NCBI GenBank assembly: GCA_026395775.1 | Contig: JAPLYA010000118.1 | Location: 1-5,711, forward strand | Reading direction: 5' to 3' | Origin: Candidatus Pacearchaeota archaeon | GTDB taxonomy: Archaea; Nanobdellota; Nanobdellia; Pacearchaeales; GW2011-AR1 | Length of the DNA stretch: 5,711 nt | Part shown: positions 4,274-5,711 of the stretch, one piece after another | How positions within the stretch are numbered: the first letter of the stretch is position 1 | Layout of the letters: every line of letters starts with the position of its first letter | The notes under the pieces: model-generated | Databases searched by the model: none | What the model was told of the DNA's origin: nothing | The model's input: the letters and a program-made list of their open reading frames with translations, nothing else | Made by a program: the position numbers and the translations under genes

Positions 4274-4672
4274 TTATCTGTAAGACTTCTGTCTTTTTGC
4301 TCTAGCTTTAGAATCTCCTGGTTTGTAAGGCTCTTTTCTTCTTGTATCTGCAACTAAAAGATTTCTATCATAATCTAAAAATGCTTTTTTCAATTCTTTA
4401 GAATTTGTTATTTTCACTAGAGCTCGAGCAATAGCAAGTCTGGCTGCTTCTATACCTGCTTCTATCCCTCCGCCCCTAGTAACAACCTCGATATCATAAG
4501 ACTTAGCAAGCTCTCCAGCAATTCTCAATGGCTCTTCTATCAATAGTCTTCTGAATTCAGGCAGGAAATCTAAAGCCATTCTATTTATTTTCACTTTTCC
4601 CGTTCCAGGAAAAATTGTAGCTCTGGCAACACTTCTCTTTCTCTTTCCTGAAGTTACTATTTTTGTATACAC
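4274..4672 (-). CDS. rps9: Small ribosomal subunit protein uS9
   Basis: This 132-residue protein of the 30S subunit head has a C-terminal tail that reaches the P-site tRNA. The sequence shows the family signatures: SGKRKRSVARATIFPGTGKV near the N-terminus, the Gly-rich TRGGGIEAGIEAARLAIARAL (65-85), and the highly basic end DSKARAKRQKSYR, closing in the near-universal K-x-Y-R. The length is normal for archaea. The start is GTG (4672-4670), supported by AAGGAGAT (4684-4677) with good spacing. The gene overlaps the end of the uL13 gene by 16 nt, so the two are probably translationally coupled. The usual archaeal neighbour rpoN does not follow; a convergent unrelated gene does. Confidence 0.97.
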   Translation of the reverse strand: MYTKIVTSGKRKRSVARATIFPGTGKVKINRMALDFLPEFRRLLIEEPLRIAGELAKSYDIEVVTRGGGIEAGIEAARLAIARALVKITNSKELKKAFLDYDRNLLVADTRRKEPYKPGDSKARAKRQKSYR

Positions 4673-5067
4673 TTTAATCTCCTTGAAATTTCCTTTAATT
4701 CTATTCCTACTTTTCCCTTTGCTTTTATTTTTTTAAGATTAGCTAGATTCTCAGGAACACCAATATAACACATAACTCTTTTCAAAGCTTGTCTGCCTCT
4801 GTCTCTAGTGTAAGGCAACATGCCCCTTATTGCTCTTTTCAAAATCTTATCGGGCTGTGATGGATAAAATGGCCCCCTTAGTATATCCCCGCCCTTTGCT
4901 CTTCTTTTTCTAAATTCTATAACAATTCCTTTTTCTTTTCCCACTATAATTACTTTTTCTGCATTTACGATTTTAACTTCTTTTCCTTGCAGGGCTTGTT
5001 TTGCAGCATAGCTAGCTAATCTTCCCATAACGGCATTTTCTCCATCAATTATTATTTCATTTGTCAT
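4657..5067 (-). CDS. rpl13: Large ribosomal subunit protein uL13
   Basis: This is the 136-residue 50S subunit protein. Recognisable parts are IIIDGENAVMGRLASYAAKQ at the N-terminus, the strand EVKIVNAEKVIIVGKE, FRKRRAKGGDILRGPFYPSQ, and the conserved core ILKRAIRGMLPYTRDRGRQA followed by KRVMCYIGVPEN. The length fits archaeal members. The start ATG 5067 is preceded by GGAGAA (5080-5075), which lies in the loop and 3' arm of a perfect 9-bp hairpin (5069-5089). It lies 45 nt downstream of the eL18 gene and overlaps the uS9 start, giving the order eL18-uL13-uS9 that is conserved in archaea. Confidence 0.97.
   Translation of the reverse strand: MTNEIIIDGENAVMGRLASYAAKQALQGKEVKIVNAEKVIIVGKEKGIVIEFRKRRAKGGDILRGPFYPSQPDKILKRAIRGMLPYTRDRGRQALKRVMCYIGVPENLANLKKIKAKGKVGIELKEISRRLKCIQK
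4677..4684 (-). promoter_or_regulatory. Shine-Dalgarno deciding the GTG start of uS9
   Basis: AAGGAGAT on the minus strand, inside the uL13 coding region, places GGAG 6 nt before GTG 4672. This supports the non-ATG start. Confidence 0.75.
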
Positions 5068-5068
5068 C

Positions 5069-5089
5069 TTAAAATTCTCCGAATTTTAA
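5069..5089 (-). promoter_or_regulatory. Hairpin presenting the uL13 ribosome binding site
   Basis: On the minus strand TTAAAATTC, loop GGA, then GAATTTTAA form a perfect 9-bp inverted repeat in the eL18-uL13 gap. The loop plus the next base is GGAG, the Shine-Dalgarno core for ATG 5067. The hairpin could expose the site in its loop or serve as a binding target for feedback control by a ribosomal protein. The arms are AT-rich, but a 9-bp perfect match centred on the Shine-Dalgarno is unlikely to be trivial. Confidence 0.5.
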
Positions 5090-5112
5090 TGAGGTAAAAA
5101 TTATTTGATTTT

Positions 5113-5481
5113 TCATTTTAATACATTGATTCCTTTAGCTTCCTTATTCTTAGCTATCTCTTCTTTTAAACTTACAACTTCGCATTTTTTATCTTTTAGT
5201 TTTTTTCTAGCTTCTTCTGAAAATTGCAAGGCCACTATTCTTATCTTTTTTGTAACATTTCCTTCTCCCAGAACTTTTCCAGGAACAACAATAGTGTCGC
5301 CTTCCTTGCTTTCTTTATCAATCTGATCTAGGTTTAAAATAGTTTTTATTCTTCTTGGTCTAGTTAAAATATCAGCAACTTCAAGCCATTTTTTGTTTTT
5401 CTTAGCCTGGAATATGGTTTCAACTACTTCAGGATTAAGTTTTTTCTTAGCTTGCTCATTTATTTTTGTTTTTGATTTCAT
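5113..5481 (-). CDS. rpl18e: Large ribosomal subunit protein eL18
   Basis: This 122-residue archaeal/eukaryotic-type 50S protein matches the family by LNPEVVETIFQAKKNKKWLE-like helices near the N-terminus, ADILTRPRRIKTILNLDQID, and the core strand GDTIVVPGKVLGEGNVTKKI followed by RIVALQFSEEARKKL. It ends in a Lys/Glu-rich helix and GINVLK. eL18 is absent from bacteria, so the window is archaeal. The start ATG 5481 is preceded only by a weak GAGA. It is the first gene of the operon and its upstream region contains the repeat copy at 5493-5598. Depending on which TATA-like box is used (5607-5616 or 5515-5525), the repeat would be a 5' leader of about 100 nt or lie in the promoter. Confidence 0.96.
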   Translation of the reverse strand: MKSKTKINEQAKKKLNPEVVETIFQAKKNKKWLEVADILTRPRRIKTILNLDQIDKESKEGDTIVVPGKVLGEGNVTKKIRIVALQFSEEARKKLKDKKCEVVSLKEEIAKNKEAKGINVLK

Positions 5482-5492
5482 GTTATTTTCTC

Positions 5493-5598
5493 GTTAATAA
5501 CTCACTGCTGTTTTGTATACTTAATTATTGTGCGAGCATTGGTGTTAATTCAAACCAATCACAATTTTCCCTGCGATTAAAATAGTTTTATTTTTAAC
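5493..5598 (+). repeat. Dispersed inverted-ended repeat, copy 3 (106 bp)
   Basis: The outer arms GTTAATAA (5493-5500) and TTTTTAAC (5591-5598) pair at 7 of 8 positions. The inner blocks CTCACTGCTGTTTT and AAAATAGTTTT are conserved with the copies at 1736 and 2405. The centre forms its own hairpin: ATTGTG and ATTGGT on the left, split by the bulge CGAGC, pair with the continuous ACCAATCACAAT (5554-5565), a 12-bp stem. TTAAT (5521-5525) can also pair with ATTAA (5576-5580). AACCAATC (5553-5560) is shared with copy 2 at nearly the same offset. This copy is next to no recombinase gene; it lies directly upstream of eL18. Confidence 0.7.
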
Positions 5599-5606
5599 TC
5601 TTAATT

Positions 5607-5616
5607 ATATTATAAA
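5607..5616 (-). promoter_or_regulatory. Candidate TATA box of the eL18-uL13-uS9 operon
   Basis: The minus strand reads TTTATAATAT. A start about 25 nt on falls near 5586, at the right edge of the repeat, giving a leader of about 105 nt made of the repeat. A weaker box, TTAAGTATAC at 5524-5515, would instead give a leader of about 14 nt. I cannot decide between them. Confidence 0.4.
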
Positions 5617-5681
5617 CAGAAGTCAATAAATAACTTCTGCTCACGCGTGAACTCGCAGGTTAATTAAAATCTCGAGAGATT
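5617..5681. promoter_or_regulatory. Cluster of palindromes upstream of the right-edge promoter
   Basis: Three palindromic units follow each other: CAGAAGT (5617-5623) with ACTTCTG (5633-5639); the 10-bp palindrome TCACGCGTGA (5641-5650); and AATCTC-GA-GAGATT (5668-5681), with TTAATTAA (5660-5667) just before the last. No reading frame of note crosses them. They may be operators for the gene beginning beyond the window or parts of a small RNA. Confidence 0.4.
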
Positions 5682-5686
5682 GAGGC

Positions 5687-5694
5687 TTTATAAA
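5687..5694 (+). promoter_or_regulatory. TATA box pointing out of the window
   Basis: CTTTATAAAC is preceded by GAGG, which could help form the TFB-recognition element. Initiation would fall near 5715, beyond the window, so a plus-strand gene (protein or RNA) probably starts there, divergent from the ribosomal operon. The gene cannot be identified from the last bases. Confidence 0.45.
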
Positions 5695-5711
5695 CTTTAT
5701 GCGGGGAGGAT

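Noticed and set aside
5105..5326. A 73-codon hydrophobic-looking plus-strand frame within eL18.
   Set aside because: It is the antisense of a Lys/Glu-rich ribosomal protein, which always yields Phe/Leu/Ser-rich shadow frames.
5701..5711. GCGGGGAGGAT at the window edge as the first bases of a tRNA.
   Set aside because: Only 11 bases are visible, and the TATA box is too close (about 10 nt) for transcription to start at 5701.

Overview
The window looks like an AT-rich DPANN-type archaeon (Woesearchaeota/Pacearchaeota-like). The signs are an archaeal eL18-uL13-uS9 ribosomal protein gene cluster, a XerA-like tyrosine recombinase, a small CxxC-x17-CxxC zinc-ribbon protein of a kind common in DPANN genomes, and short genes preceded by TATA boxes placed 25-27 nt before the start codon (leaderless transcripts). 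The lineage is inferred from gene content and style, not from a search.

Layout. 1-113 is the last 36 codons of a DDE (rve-type) transposase, followed by a possible insertion-sequence right end. 152-310 (minus) is an unlabelled 52-residue membrane protein, possibly frameshifted at its N-terminus. 474-1740 (plus) holds xerA and an overlapping gene for a membrane-anchored DUF192 protein. 1854-2357 (minus) encodes a zinc ribbon joined to the DNA-binding 'Recombinase' domain of large serine recombinases, with no catalytic domain. 2573-2854 (plus) is an unknown helical protein. 2857-3120 (minus) is the CxxC-x17-CxxC protein and 3196-3516 (minus) an unknown beta-rich protein. 3631-4269 (plus) is a possible RNase H-fold (DUF3800-like) protein. 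4274-5481 (minus) is the ribosomal operon eL18-uL13-uS9. From 5482 to the end is non-coding sequence with a repeat, several palindromes and a promoter aimed out of the window.

The most interesting signal is a dispersed repeat of about 106-115 bp, present in three copies in the same orientation (1736-1850, 2405-2511, 5493-5598), with a degenerate opposite-strand relative near 363-429. Each copy begins with an outer arm followed by a conserved CT(A/C)ACTGCTGTTTT block and ends with AAATAGTTTT followed by the complementary outer arm. The outer arms differ between copies but remain complementary within each copy, as expected for a conserved RNA or DNA hairpin. Two copies bracket the catalytic-domain-less recombinase gene, so the repeats may be its binding sites, a miniature mobile element, or a family of structured RNAs.

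The genes fall into two groups: housekeeping translation genes on the minus strand at the right, and a recombination-rich accessory set (transposase remnant, XerA, orphan recombinase domain, repeats) at the left. Other points of interest are a 9-bp hairpin presenting the uL13 ribosome binding site and an 8-bp hairpin at the predicted 5' end of the CxxC-protein mRNA.
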